A stretch of DNA of 64,000 bases from Megalonaias nervosa (GCA_016617855.1 JAECUM010004970.1:28370-92369); one strand, 5' to 3'; numbered from the stretch's first letter, positions 47,072-58,225 are shown. Program-made: numbers and translations. The notes: generated from the sequence alone by a model not told the origin.

Positions 47072-47861
47072 AACTAAATCTATCAAATGTCAACATTGAC
47101 GTTGCTGATTTTGTTACATTATCAGCTACAAATTTTATTGCACGTGGATCAATTTTATGACATTTTCCCGCAGATGCTATTGATCCAAATTTTATTTCTT
47201 CTCCAGTTTCGAGATTTATTGAAATTATTTGTCTGGCTGGATTTTTAAAATTAGAACCATCAGAACCGGCTCCACGTCTTGTGTTTTCTTTTGGCGTAAC
47301 TAAATCTAGGTTTTCCAAAAGATTATCCGTTTTAATACCATTTTTATGATCAACAACTAAACCATAAGGTATTAGTCCGTTAAAAGTTTCAAACACAAAA
47401 CGATGATATTGATAATAGACAAAATTAGTTTCTGTTCCACGTACATTAACACCAAGATATCCATTTCTTTTTAAACTTCCAATACCTTTTTTTATATGTC
47501 TAATAATTCCCTTGTCATTTGCCTCATATAAATCAAATACTGGATGAGGTTGAAATTCATTTTGTAATGATAAATTTTCAATATTATTATCAGTTACTGC
47601 GCCATTTGCTCTGTATACTCGTTGTCCTTCTGGAATATCACCGCAAAACAAAGTATAAATAAAATCTTTTCTAAACATTTTAGTCCTTTCTGCATTATCG
47701 TCTTTTACTGAAATTAACATACCACCTGGTGTTGATATGCCAACAGATTTTTTAGATTCTATATTGATAACAGAACCTAACATATTTGCTTCATATAAGT
47801 TGTATTTCGGATGTACATGATAAAATTCTAGCTCTTCCGCTCTCATTCTGATATATCTCAA
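47055..47861 (-). CDS. HNH endonuclease with NUMOD-type repeats, intact
   Basis: 268 codons without interruption, the longest intact gene of element M. The HNH core is VVDHKNGIKTDNLLENLDLV (about 47290-47350), followed by TPKENTRR. A C-terminal part resembles the NUMOD DNA-binding modules of phage and intron endonucleases (SINLETGEEIKFGSIASA). Two earlier segments, NLYEANMLGSVINI and DLYEANDKGIIRHI, repeat the same theme. Such enzymes nick DNA and are often mobile themselves. It is antisense to the polymerase, which starts 91 bp away. Confidence 0.85.
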   Translation of the reverse strand: MRYIRMRAEELEFYHVHPKYNLYEANMLGSVINIESKKSVGISTPGGMLISVKDDNAERTKMFRKDFIYTLFCGDIPEGQRVYRANGAVTDNNIENLSLQNEFQPHPVFDLYEANDKGIIRHIKKGIGSLKRNGYLGVNVRGTETNFVYYQYHRFVFETFNGLIPYGLVVDHKNGIKTDNLLENLDLVTPKENTRRGAGSDGSNFKNPARQIISINLETGEEIKFGSIASAGKCHKIDPRAIKFVADNVTKSATSMLTFDRFSFKYDN

Positions 47862-47951
47862 AATTTATGTCATTATATTAAAAGGTTTTTCATATCTCTA
47901 ATTAGCAATCTTAAAACATTCAATTAAGTATAAAATATTATTATATATATA

Positions 47952-50900
47952 ATGTTAAAATTGCGAGATATTGCTAAAAAGAACATTATCAAATCAGAAA
48001 AAATTGCTTCAGCATTTTCTGGTTACGATAACAGTTACAAACTTGATGATCAAAAAATTTTAGCAAATTTTAGCTCCACAAATTTATTTCGTCTTTTACA
48101 ACCAGTTATTCCTCAAGAACTTGCGGCTCATAAAAGTATCAAACTTATAGTCCAATATCATACGATTTTATCAAAGTTGCACGCAGTTGAAGATATACTT
48201 GATATAATTTTTGAAACAAAAAGTTTCGACAGCGAAATGTCAGAACCATATTTAAGAGCAAAATCGAGAAAAATATTAACTGGGACAAACATTGCCATGG
48301 TCGCCGATGAAATACATCAAGAAATAAACAAAAAATTAGAAGAATTTACTTCGTCAGGATCAGGTTGGAAATTTGAAATGATAAAAGAAGTTTTATTTCA
48401 CACAGCAAAATATAACGTACTTCACGGCAGCGGCACTAATGGCGCTGGCTATGTCGATCTCCCTCAAAAAATTAAAAACAAAAAATGCTGTATTAATGTC
48501 AAAAACGATGATTACAAATGTTTTCAATGGTCTATTCTTTCTGCGATGTTTCCAAAAGAAAAAAAAATGCTGATCGCGTTAACAAGTATTTTCCGTACAA
48601 AGACGAACTAAATGTTTTAGGAATAACTTTTCCAGTAGCAGAAAATTATATACCAAAGTTTGAATAACAAAACAGTATCTCAGTAAATCTTTTCGGACTA
48701 AATGAGCGAGAAAATCTTTACCCGAGAAATATCTCAGAAAATGCTACACAAAATACAATAAATTTATTATTTTATCGAGGACATTATTGCTGGATATAAA
48801 ACTTTAACGGACTAGTTGGCAAACAGTATAGTACAAATAAAAATAAAAAATATTTCTGCTATAGATGTTTGCACGGTTTTTCTGGCGATGAAAGACTGCA
48901 GAAGCATCTCAAATACTGTGTCAATGTTCAAGGAATAGGTATGCCTAGCGAAAAAGAAAAAATATTAAAATTTAAAAATTATAATCAGAAACTAAATATT
49001 CCTTTTGTTATTTACGCTAATTTCGAGTGTCTACTCGTTCCTGTGGTTGGATCAGAAAATAATCCGAATGAATCCAGTGCTAGAAAAATACAGCAGCATA
49101 TTCCTTGCGGAGTAGCATATAAAGTAGTTTTTTGCGCTAACGATAAATTTTCAACTCCGATAAAGTTATATAGAGGTGAAAATCCTGGCGTATGGCTATT
49201 AAAAAATTTAATAGACGAAATAAAATTTCTAACAGATTACTTAAAACAGCTCCAATGAAAATAACGTCTAAACAGCAACTCGATTTCGATAAAGCAGTTA
49301 ATTGTCATATTTGTGAAAAGTTGCTGGTAGACTCTAACGGAGCCCGTGATAAGGTACGAGATCAGTGTCACTTGACCGGCCAATATCGTGGAGCAGCTCA
49401 TAACAGTTGTAATTTAAAATTTCATGCTCCAGATTTTATTCCCGTAGTTTTACATAAATTTCGTGGCTATGACAGTCATATCATTGTAGAAGCTTTTGGT
49501 GTTGAAAATATCAAAGCTAAACTAAAATTAAATAACGTAATAAATGTATTCCAAATAATTTTGAAAAGTATATGTCGGTGACGCTCGGGAAATTACGTTT
49601 TATTGACAGTCTGCAATTTATGGCAGCATCATTAGATGAGCTTGTTAAAGGTTGCAGTAGTTTTAATAATTTGCGAAGTTGCTTCGGTGAAAACTATATC
49701 GATCTGACAAAAAAAGGTATCTTTCCGTGCGAGTATCTCGACGATTGGAGCAGATTTAATGAAACTTCTCTGCCTGGCAAAGATAAATTTTACTCGCAAC
49801 TCAAAAACGAAAATATCACAGATGACGAATATAAATATGCAGAAGATATTTGGAATAAATTTAGTTGTAAAACATTTGGTGATTATCATGATCTATATTT
49901 GAAAACAGATCTATTATTGCTAGCAGATTTTTTGAGAGTTTTCGTTAAGTAAGCTACAGCAATTATGGATTAGACCCCTGTTGATATTATTCCTCTCCAG
50001 AATTATCTTGCGACGCTCTACTAAAAACGAGTAAAATAGAACTAGATCTCTTAAAAGATGTCGATATGTTTAACTTTATTGAAAAAGGTATCAGAGGTGG
50101 AATTAGCGTTATAACAAAGAAATATGCAGCTGCTAATAACAAGTACTTAAAAAATTATGATAAAAATCTCCCGTCGTGTTACATCATTTATCTGGATCCC
50201 AATAATTTGTATGTTTTTGCGATGTCAGAACCAATGCCGTGTAGTGGATTTCATTGGATAACTCCAGATCAATTTCTTAAAGAAACTGAAAAAGATTTAC
50301 CTAGAAAAATTAATATAAATTTTTCCGATATTTCATACTTTGTTGAAGTTGATCTAAATTATCCTAGTTCGCTACGTGATTTACATAACGATTATCCGTT
50401 TTGCGCAGAGTCAATGATGACTAATTATAGTTTATTATTGCCTGAACAATGAGCAACGACAACAACAAAAAATTCTAAGGTTAATAAGTTAGTTCCAAAT
50501 GTGTTAGATAAAAGAAATTATGTTATGCATTACAAAAATTTAAAACAAGCCGTATATGCTGGACTAATTCTGAGAAAGGTCCATCGCGTGCTAAAGTTTA
50601 ATCAATCGAAGTGGATGGCAAATTATATTGATCTAAATACGAAACGTCATGCTGTTGCTAAAACCGAATTTGAGAAAAACATTTTCAAGTTGATGAAGAA
50701 CTCGGTGTTCGGTAAGACTATGGAGAACATTCGCAAGCTAGTCTCGATAGAAATTCTTAATGATATAAGTCCCAGAAATAAATTAGTTAATGATGATGGT
50801 TTTGATAGTATGAAAATATTTAATGAAAATCTTGTTGCAATACAACGACGAAAGATAAATTTAAAGTTTAATAAACCTATTTATGTTGGTGCTGCTGTAC

Positions 50901-51456
50901 TTGATATATCGAAGTGGCTGATGTACGATTTTCACTATAATTTTACCAAAAAGCAGTGGCCAGATTCAGAGTTGTTATTTACTGATACAGATTCGCTAGC
51001 TTATAATATAAAATGTGAAGATGCCTATGAAGATATTTACAATAATAAAAATCTGTTCGATTTATCAGATTATCCAGCATGTAGTGGATTTAAAGATAAG
51101 TCGAATAAGAAAGTTATTGGGAAAATGAAAGATGAATTTATGTTTATGCCAGTTAGGTAATTTGTTGGACTAAAGAGCAAAATGTATGCTGTCATATTAG
51201 ATGACAATAAACTTACAAAAAAGCAGAAGGTATTCCTCGAGGATATGTGAAAAAGATGATGAATTTTGACGATTTTATTGCAGCGCTAAACAATAGCGTC
51301 AGTTTTATCAAAACAAATGTTATCAGAACAAATCATCATAAACTTGAAACTGATATGATCATAAAACGGGGACTAAGTAATTTTGATGATAAAAGATATT
51401 GCAGTGACGGAATTAACACACTAGCGCTTGGACATTATACAAGTAATTTTGTCTAA
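47952..51456 (+). pseudogene. DNA polymerase B of element M, broken
   Basis: About 1,160 codons from MLKLRDIAKKNIIKSEK, behind TATATATA. Landmarks: an N-terminal domain with DDYKCFQWSIL (about 48510); exo I IYANFECLL (49009-49035), with Asn for the catalytic Asp; a zinc-like CHICEKLLVD...CNLKFH; exo II FRGYDSHII; exo III YHDLYLKTDLLLLAD (about 49890); palm motif A YLDPNNLYVFAM; NSVFGKTMENIR (50699); motif C FTDTDSL (about 50978); and C-terminal DDKRYCSDGINTLALGH. It has several frameshifts and stops (about 48605, 48664, 49255, 49570, 49950, 50450, 51160, 51250). Its motif A style (DPNNLY) differs from that of elements L and R (DVCSLYP), so it is another Polinton polymerase lineage. Confidence 0.92.
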
Positions 51457-51521
51457 ACATTAGAAATAATGTTTGAAAATTTAACATTAGCAGATGGAGT
51501 TAATAGCAAAATAAAAAAATA

Positions 51522-51917
51522 ATGGTTAATAACCAGCAATTATCATTTGAATTTAACGATGAAATTTCAGGTATTTGTTGTAGTAAATTTGACAGAATCA
51601 AACTCTCCCTTATCAAATCAGATGACAGCAAATACTTTAGTTATCTCGAAAGTTTACGAGACGAGCTTGCATTAAAATATGACAATTTGCATAATCCGAT
51701 CAGTCAATACCAGTATACAAAAATTAATATAGACCTAGATAGGTCGAAGGTTTACGTGAAAGGTAGTAAGTATCTTCTCAGTAAGATAGCGATGAAAGAA
51801 CTATTTGAATGTCGTCGTAAAGTATCTGGTAGAATTAAATTTTATTTATATAATCACGATAGCATATTTTACTTAATAGCAAACGTCGAGACATTGTGTA
51901 TTGGTCAAGAAATATAA
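51522..51917 (+). CDS. Intact hypothetical protein (131 aa)
   Basis: Starts MVNNQQLSFEFNDEISGI and ends LCIGQEI. Charged, mixed alpha/beta, no recognised domain. The last gene before the right repeat region, in the same direction as the polymerase. Intact despite decay of the neighbours. Confidence 0.6.
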   Translation: MVNNQQLSFEFNDEISGICCSKFDRIKLSLIKSDDSKYFSYLESLRDELALKYDNLHNPISQYQYTKINIDLDRSKVYVKGSKYLLSKIAMKELFECRRKVSGRIKFYLYNHDSIFYLIANVETLCIGQEI

Positions 51918-52660
51918 CTCTGTGTACCATATCTGTTTTTAAAAGGGAGATAATACTGTTCCAGTTAAGTTTAAAATCTTTTTCAGTTATCGAACATAGC
52001 AAATATACTGTAACATTTTGTTCGTATTTTTTGCTAATGAAATATAATAGAGTTGTAAATCTGATAGTATTTTAAGACCTATAATCCTAGTAGCAGTTCT
52101 GCATTTGCTAAAATAACTAGCAATTCTTCCTACGTATATAACATAGATTACTATAGTATAAGTTCAACTGCGTAATACAGAATATTGATTATTTATCTGC
52201 AGTAATGCCGTCTTCAGCCAGTATCCTTGACAACCGTCATTGAGCTGTCAAAGATAATATGGTCTCGATTCAGTCTATGTGTTTTCAGCTAACATTAGGA
52301 TTCGTTTCTGTACAATATAAAATCAAAAATCATGTTTTTTCTCGATTTATTTATAATAATGTTTTTAGAATCAGATCTTTTAGTTTAGCTTCGACTTATA
52401 TATAACGTCTGTGTATTTCATTCAGTCCACTCGTTAGTATCACTGGAAACGGTCGATCTTATACAGTTTTCAGCCCAGCATTAGGATATTCGTTTTTCTG
52501 TACAATATAAAATCAAAAATTATGTTTTTTCTCGATTTATTTATAATAATGTTTTCAGAATCGGATAATATAATGTAAAATTACGTGTTTTCAAAATCAG
52601 AAAATGTAATGCTGTTCGGTAACTATATGATAACTTTTTTAACATATATATATATAACTG
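51918..52660. other. Non-coding; diverged direct repeat
   Basis: Two copies of about 110 bp (52278-52390 and 52463-52570) share CTGTACAATATAAAATC and TCTCGATTTATTTATAATA. No gene. A short (TA)n run at 52646-52660 ends the stretch. Confidence 0.7.
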
Positions 52661-52900
52661 AATTTCATAGCTCAGTGTGAGAATGCTGGATTCTAATACT
52701 GACGCCCTGAGTTCGGTTCCCGTCACGGACGAAATCGTCGGGTAGGGCTCTGGATTTGCCCCTCGCCATTTTTTAAAAAGGTGGGGGTCCGGAGGAATCC
52801 TCGATATTCAACAAACAAAATACACTCTCCCACCATGTAAACACGTGGTGGGTGCACTTTTACACTCCCAGGTGTTACCATAGTGAGAGAGTGTACGAAA
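52660..52900 (+). mobile_element. tRNA-like SINE head inside element M
   Basis: A-box-like CATAGCTCAGTGTGAGAAT and B-box-like GAGTTCGGTTCCC are spaced as in a tRNA, followed by GGGTAGGGCTCTGG and about 150 bp of body. It differs from the two other SINE families of the window. No target duplication or tail identified, so it could also be a tRNA pseudogene. Confidence 0.5.
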
Positions 52901-52957
52901 TTTGTTGGACGTAGATAAGGCCCGCGCTAGATAAGTTAGGATAAGTTTTTGTTTGTG

Positions 52958-53165
52958 CCGTCCTAGGATAAGTTCTTAGAATTAAGTTTATATGTAACCT
53001 CTGATCCTGCTAGGATGTTCTTTGACAACCTAGGGGGTCACATGGGGTTAAAATATGCTGTCCTAGGATAAGTTCTTAGAATTAAGTTTATATGTGACCT
53101 CTGATCCTGCTAGGATGTCCTTTGGCAACCTAGGGGGTCACATTGGGTTAAACTGTGCTGTCCGT
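52958..53165 (+). repeat. Two tandem 100-bp units
   Basis: Units start TCCTAGGATAAGTTCTTAG at 52961 and 53061 and differ at only a few sites; a third unit is only begun. Each ends near AACCTAGGGGGTCACAT. Next comes a short ATAATCATATGTAT repeat (53168-53225) before the right terminal repeat. Confidence 0.92.
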
Positions 53166-53251
53166 AATTAAGACATAATCATATGTATATAATCATAATC
53201 ATAATCATATGTATATAATCATCTTCAAACAGTCCTTAAGGACTATTATTT

Positions 53252-53557
53252 TTATTGTTTTAAACAAATATTTATAGCTTTAGTAATATCGTTATCAAAT
53301 AAAATATCAACCATATTGTCAATAAATGTCATCACATCATCTGCCCAACCCGCTATTCTCATATCATTTTCAGTCGCGAATAACCATACTGACCCATATT
53401 TTGGTGATATATGATATCCAACTTTTTTAATATAATCGCTTATTATTTTAGTTTTTATACCAGTATAACTTGAGGCTGCTCTAATCGAATTAAATCTCTT
53501 ATAAAATTTGTTTGTCAGATCAAATCCAACATGTCGGATTGAATTATAGTGATACAT
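53252..53557 (-). CDS. TIR-encoded small protein (101 aa), right copy intact
   Basis: Starts MYHYNSIRHVGFDLTNKF behind TATATATA, and lies in the right terminal inverted repeat; a frameshifted twin is in the left one (36887). Middle residues SSYTGIKTKIISDYIKK and ENDMRIAGWADDVMTF suggest a compact alpha-helical fold. No domain recognised. Two copies per genome and a promoter-like TATA suggest an early gene, which is inference. Confidence 0.62.
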   Translation of the reverse strand: MYHYNSIRHVGFDLTNKFYKRFNSIRAASSYTGIKTKIISDYIKKVGYHISPKYGSVWLFATENDMRIAGWADDVMTFIDNMVDILFDNDITKAINICLKQ

Positions 53558-53839
53558 TATATATAATATTTCATTTGTTTAATATGAAATTTTGTCTATA
53601 CTATAAAAATAATAACATTATTTCTATAGGCAATAGTAGTATACATATTTGAGTTGTTCCTATCTCAGAGACCCCCTACCCCGACAAAACAAATTTTGTC
53701 AGAAATATGTTAGAAAAGCCTTATCATATGAAAGCCATCATTTTGAGCTAAAAAAGGCTGCTGACAAAAATTTTAACGTATAACGTTTTGGAGGGGTAGG
53801 GGGTCTCTGAGAGAGGAACTTCAATATATGCATACTACT
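53277..53839. repeat. Right terminal inverted repeat of element M
   Basis: Partner of 36605-37155. Its outer end GTAGTATGC.. reads inward from 53839. Beyond it, without a duplicated target site, LINE-derived sequence begins. Confidence 0.95.
53635..53839. repeat. 205-bp terminal palindrome, right
   Basis: Same length and layout as the left one: AGTAGTATAC at 53635 pairs with GCATACTACT ending 53839; CCCCCTACCCC pairs with GGGGTAGGGGG. Confidence 0.9.
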
Positions 53840-53844
53840 CCATC

Positions 53845-54620
53845 TAGCAGTCTTGATCCCAGGACCGTTTCCTCACCTTGATTCACCACTGCAGTGGCAT
53901 TTTTGTTTGTTTCCGCTGATTTGGATCCATCTGTATAAATTTTCCTATATGTGTGATATCTCCTGTCTATTTCGGAAAGAAATTTTGCTCTTATTTCCAG
54001 AGGCCCATTTTCTTTGTTTCCATAAGTAATTGCCTCGAGGTTGATTGTCGGCTTCTAAACATACACTGAGCAGGGTCTGAGTGCATTACCTGTTCGACAT
54101 GAATCCTTGCTAATCCGAACTGGGTTGAGAGTTCATGGATCTTCTTTCCACCAGTTGGTTATGGTACTAATTTTCGGCTAAATGTCTTGTTGCATCTCTT
54201 GGTTATCGACCTAGTAGGATGATCTGTATCATGTATTGATATCCTGGCCGCATACCGAAGGAATAATTATTTTCTTCTTAGATCAAGTGTTAGTTCACGT
54301 ACTAAAATTTGGAGTTCTTCCCTCAAGGCTCCGGAACAGATGGTTAGAGTCTTATTTTGGATGCTATCCAGTTTTTAAGGCGACTGAAACTTTGCTGAGG
54401 CATGTAATTGGCATCTGTAGTCAATTTTTTGTATCTAAGTAAAGATCTATATAGTGTCAGCAGTGTGTTTTGATCCGCTCCCCAACTGGACCCTTTAAAG
54501 TCCCTGAGCAAATTCAGATCCTGGTTGCACCTTCCGATTAATTCTGCTATATCTCTGAAATGCCAAAAACAGCATTAACTTGTTCAATCTAGCCCAGTTT
54601 ATTTTAATGGGCGGTCCTTA
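53845..54620 (-). pseudogene. LINE fragment: end of RT and RNase H
   Basis: Minus-strand pieces in order: CNQDLNLLRDFKGSSWGAD (about 54500-54560; RT thumb-type region of I/Jockey-like LINEs), LDLRRK-like words, then INLEAITYG and YRKIYTDGSKSAETNKNATA (about 53890-53950), the first RNase H motif. It ends abruptly at the edge of element M. Frameshifts between the pieces. The other flank of M does not continue it. Confidence 0.75.
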
Positions 54621-55133
54621 TCAGCCAATATTGCGTTAGCTACAGTTATAACTAAAGTCACGCAATATAGTCTCGAACTTTCCTACGTTATTAAAATCTT
54701 GAATTTTGATTACGAAGTATTCTTCCAATTTCCTAAAAGACTCTAAATATCATAGGTGAAGGTGACCACTTTAATTTTTTCAGCTAAGTTAGGTACAGTT
54801 ATTTTTGGAACGTTGAGTAGATGATCATGTCTGTTAGACGTAGTATTATCGAATGAAGTTTTCAAGCCAAAATGAAAATCTATTAGGCAAAAAAAATTTG
54901 GAGAAAAAAATATTAGCTCTTAAAAGTGCAGGCTTTTTTTACTATCATTCTTGAGAACTGTCAGTGGCTTGGAGGATCGGGGCGGGGATGGAGACGGCAC
55001 AAAGATAATTCTGAGGCGCTGTTTCAACGGACCCGGTTACACAACATCAGCCAAAACCCATTGGCATTGTGAGTGTAGACATGAGAATGGCGTTCTGTTT
55101 AAAGCATGGTGTTGAACTAGACTGATACAGATT

Positions 55134-55391
55134 TTAGCTGCTAAGGCACTCCAAAAACTGTTCACCCTTTTTAAAATTAGTTGTAGCTTTCATGGCCTCC
55201 ATTCTAGTTGGTTTGGTCCGTCCTTGAGAGAGGGTAGTTCTTTCGTTATTTATCAATACTACCAGGTCCTCAGTATAAAAAGCTGCCGCTGTTGTATCTA
55301 TCCAGAGTTCCTCAAGACCTAAGTCTTGACAGGATCCCTTAGCTATTTCGTACGTTTCTTCGTACTCAGCTTCTCTGTTGTTTTTCCTCAT
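55134..55391 (-). pseudogene. Unrecognised ORF upstream of the LINE fragment
   Basis: 85 codons starting MRKNNREAEYEETYEIAK. It lies about 500 bp upstream of the LINE RT remnant on the same strand, so it could belong to that LINE (ORF1 or the ORF2 N-terminus), but no motif confirms it. A further frame at 55642-55935 (starts MGIYSVSNMYYNKYH, basic C-terminus) lies beyond it in the same direction. Confidence 0.25.
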
Positions 55392-55935
55392 GGCCGATTT
55401 GCCTGGATCTATTTAGGGTCAGAGTTGGAGATGTAGGTTCATTGTTCACTGTCATTTCGTCATGCAATTCAGTAATAGGGGCCGGTACCTCCCGCGCAAG
55501 CCATAACCTTTTGCCTAACCCCTTATTTTCTTATTTCTATTGGTGGTTCAGTTTCACGTATACTTCGCATACTTGGTTGCTCAGGTGGCTCCTGAGCTCT
55601 GTTTTGTTCCTGGGGCGTCCTTTGACGGGGTGCCTGCTGACTCAGTTTGTTTTCACTTTGTCTGCTGAACTCTGCCCCTCTCTATGACCCCGGGGCCTGC
55701 GTTTGATTATTGGTTTCTTTTTCCATATTAAGGGCAAGGTGGTCCTTTTCTCTTGAGCTCTTAGGCTCCAGCCGGAGGCAATGGAGAGACTAAGGCCTCT
55801 CAATGCACCCAACTCCTGGGCGGGAATCATCTCCGTCGCTAGCTCCATTGTTGTTGATATGATGCTCTCTGCTTCGTTTGCTGCGGAATAATGATATTTA
55901 TTATAATACATATTAGACACAGAATATATCCCCAA

Positions 55936-56289
55936 AATCCCAGGCTACTCGACTAAATACATTCAAAACAGATTTAATGAAAAAATTGAGGAGGCCTAGC
56001 AACCTTTGTTAGTGACTCTCTCCCCAATGTAGTCAGCAGGGAACCCAAAACCACTACTCGACCCTTACGAAGCAATTGAATACCAATCGATCATAATTCA
56101 CACGGGAATAACAGAAGTCTTGGATATCACTTAGAACATTTAGTTATTACATATTTACAAGGCTGACAACATTGTGAGTTAAAACTCAACTTCAAGTAAT
56201 CTAGGTCATTTGGCCATCGATGTACACTCGTTTCCTAGCTAAAGACACAAAATAACCATAATGTTTATCAAATCACCTTTCTACTTTAT
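55936..56289. other. No gene seen
   Basis: Junction zone between LINE-like sequence and element R. No repeat or frame I can support. Confidence 0.4.
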
Positions 56290-56770
56290 CGTCTTTTCTA
56301 GAATATTCTCGATTAAAACAAGTTACTAAATGTTCTAAGGGATACCCGAGACTTCGTTGATGAAGAAAATACACAATATTGTCCACACACCATTGAATCG
56401 GTTCCTTAGAATCACACACTATTGAATGGAGTCCATTTTGTATTTCTTCTCATAAAGTTAATGATATCGTCTTCCAATGGCGGGGATCCATAAGTATCAA
56501 AATAGTCCACACTGTGATCGTTAGAAACGTAGATGGCCACCCAGTGGGTTCCTGGTTGATGACTGTCTTCAGTGTTGATGGCATAAGCTTGAATGTCTTT
56601 AGGTTTGTGATAAGGAAGTTCATTATTAGCACACACGACAGGATTCCAAGAACCTGTGTACGAACTGTGTGAAAGAAGGTAATGAAGTTTCCCATGTATC
56701 CCAGATGAAACCCCAAGTGTCGTCCAGAAACAATTCCAATTTTTTTTCTTGGTTCATCATCATACATTTT
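56290..56770 (-). pseudogene. Adenain-like protease remnant of element R
   Basis: The frame 56412-56636 holds AYAINTEDSHQPGTHWVAIY and DYFDTYGSPPLEDDI: catalytic His in GTHW and the acidic Asp in YFDTYG. Further down the catalytic Cys context CGQYCV can be read near 56378-56390 in another frame, followed by HQRSLGYPLEHLV. At least two frameshifts. N-terminal end unclear. Confidence 0.8.
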
Positions 56771-57012
56771 AGTTTTGAATCTGACTAGGATGATCGTTTA
56801 GACATCCAAAACAATGTTCGTAGGTCAGAGCTGTAATTTTATCAGCTTAGCAAAACCTGCGACTAAATGTTATTGTTCTGACCATCTCGACATCGTGACT
56901 CTCTTTGTCTTTTCCTTTTTCTTTTCTTTTTGTTCTGTGCTCAAACACATGTTCGTCCCCCATCTCCAAAAAGACTCCGTATTCAAAAGAGGCAGTTACT
57001 CTTCCACAGCTT

Positions 57013-58225
57013 TTAATAGTCAAGAATTCCTTCTCTCAAACTGTTGATTTCCAGAGTATTATCAAATTCTGCATACATGATGACGTTCAACGTGTTGGGT
57101 GGAGCTTCTATCGGATTTTATAGGGTGGAAATGTCTCTCGTGGCTGCCTTAGTCTGGAGTGAAATCAAAAGCCCACAAAACGTAACCTCCTGCATAATCG
57201 TCGTACGAAATGCAGTGGCTGGTGTTGATACCTTACACACAGGGGCAAGTAAGATCTCAAGTAATTCTTCTGCTCAAAGTTACGTTCGAAGGGTCTGGTA
57301 CACAAAGTCGGGTCATCTCAACTGACTTCTATCTTCGACACTTTGCAGTGCTTAAACTCGAAAGAATTTTGAGTGTCTGCTCCATTGAGGGCTTCACTGT
57401 TGATGATATCAATGATTAAACGCTTTGGTAAATCCTTGGAAAAGATGATCTTCGATCTTTGATCGGAGTCAAGCAGCAATGGTGAAGGCTTTCACTTCCT
57501 CTCGACATATCGGATACTTGGCTGTGGTTCTGCTCGAAGTGTGACTGGTGTCGTTTCCCACTTTGAGTAACACTTCCACATGGCGCACGTAAAGTCGGGC
57601 TTCTTTGATCATAGTTTTGTATTCGTTGGAATTGGCCATCAAATGTAAAACGATCATGATTCGATACTTGTCTTGCAACCACTCGTCCAAATGCAAACTA
57701 TCCATCCAATGGTCGTTAAATCTCACATTGTGAGGGTTGCATCTTCTGTCACGGCTGTGTCGTTGAACTTCTTGGACGTGTCAAGTTTCCATACCTCGCA
57801 AGCATCCAGGTAAGTATTTTGGCTTCTTCCCCGTACGTCAAGAAATTTTCTAAGTACGCTCGGTGAGGGTAAATATCCAATCTGCTGCTGACCAGTTTGT
57901 TATTCAAATACAAATCCACTTCGCTGAACAACGAATGCATAAAATTGTTGACGGGTGCTACTCTGGCATCAGAACCTGGAGCGGTATGGTCCGTTTCGAG
58001 AATTTTGACTTTCAGGTACAAGAAACTTCTATTCACATGGATGTAATCTTCGGTCTGTCCTTTGATTTCAAATTCAGTAGGGCAGACCTTGTCAAAGATG
58101 AGACTGGTGAAAATTATTCCCACTGGGATTCTTTCATCGTCATCATCGCGGGTGGCATGACAAACACATCCCGTTCTGACATGAAGCATTCACAACAATC
58201 TAGGTGTATATGGCTGTTCTACTTT
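57013..58225 (-). pseudogene. Major capsid protein of element R (F54H12.2-like)
   Basis: Pieces in several frames follow the Polinton hexon order: CCECFMSERDVFVMPP near the N-terminus, then FEIKGQTEDYIHVNRSFLYL and FMHSLFSEVDLYLNNKLVSS (57749-58189), AKYPICREEVKAFTI (57469-57726), YDDYAGGYVLWAFDFTPD (about 57180), and a C-terminal MYAEFDNTLEINS up to TAA at 57013-57015. About 400 codons in all. The family forms pseudo-hexameric capsomers. It is clearly distinct from the capsid protein of element M. Confidence 0.88.

Larger units (their letters stand above)
36605..53839 (+). mobile_element. Element M: complete Polinton/Maverick, 17.2 kb
   Basis: Inverted terminal repeats bound a full virus-like gene set: packaging ATPase, penton-like protein, major capsid protein, adenain-type protease, phospholipase A2, integrase with chromodomain, and polymerase B, plus a fibre-like gene, a core-like peptide and an HNH endonuclease. 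The size is typical of Polintons (15-20 kb). No target duplication was seen at the ends. Many genes have one to several frameshifts, often in homopolymers, and some in-frame stops, so the copy is degraded though its layout is preserved. Confidence 0.93.
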
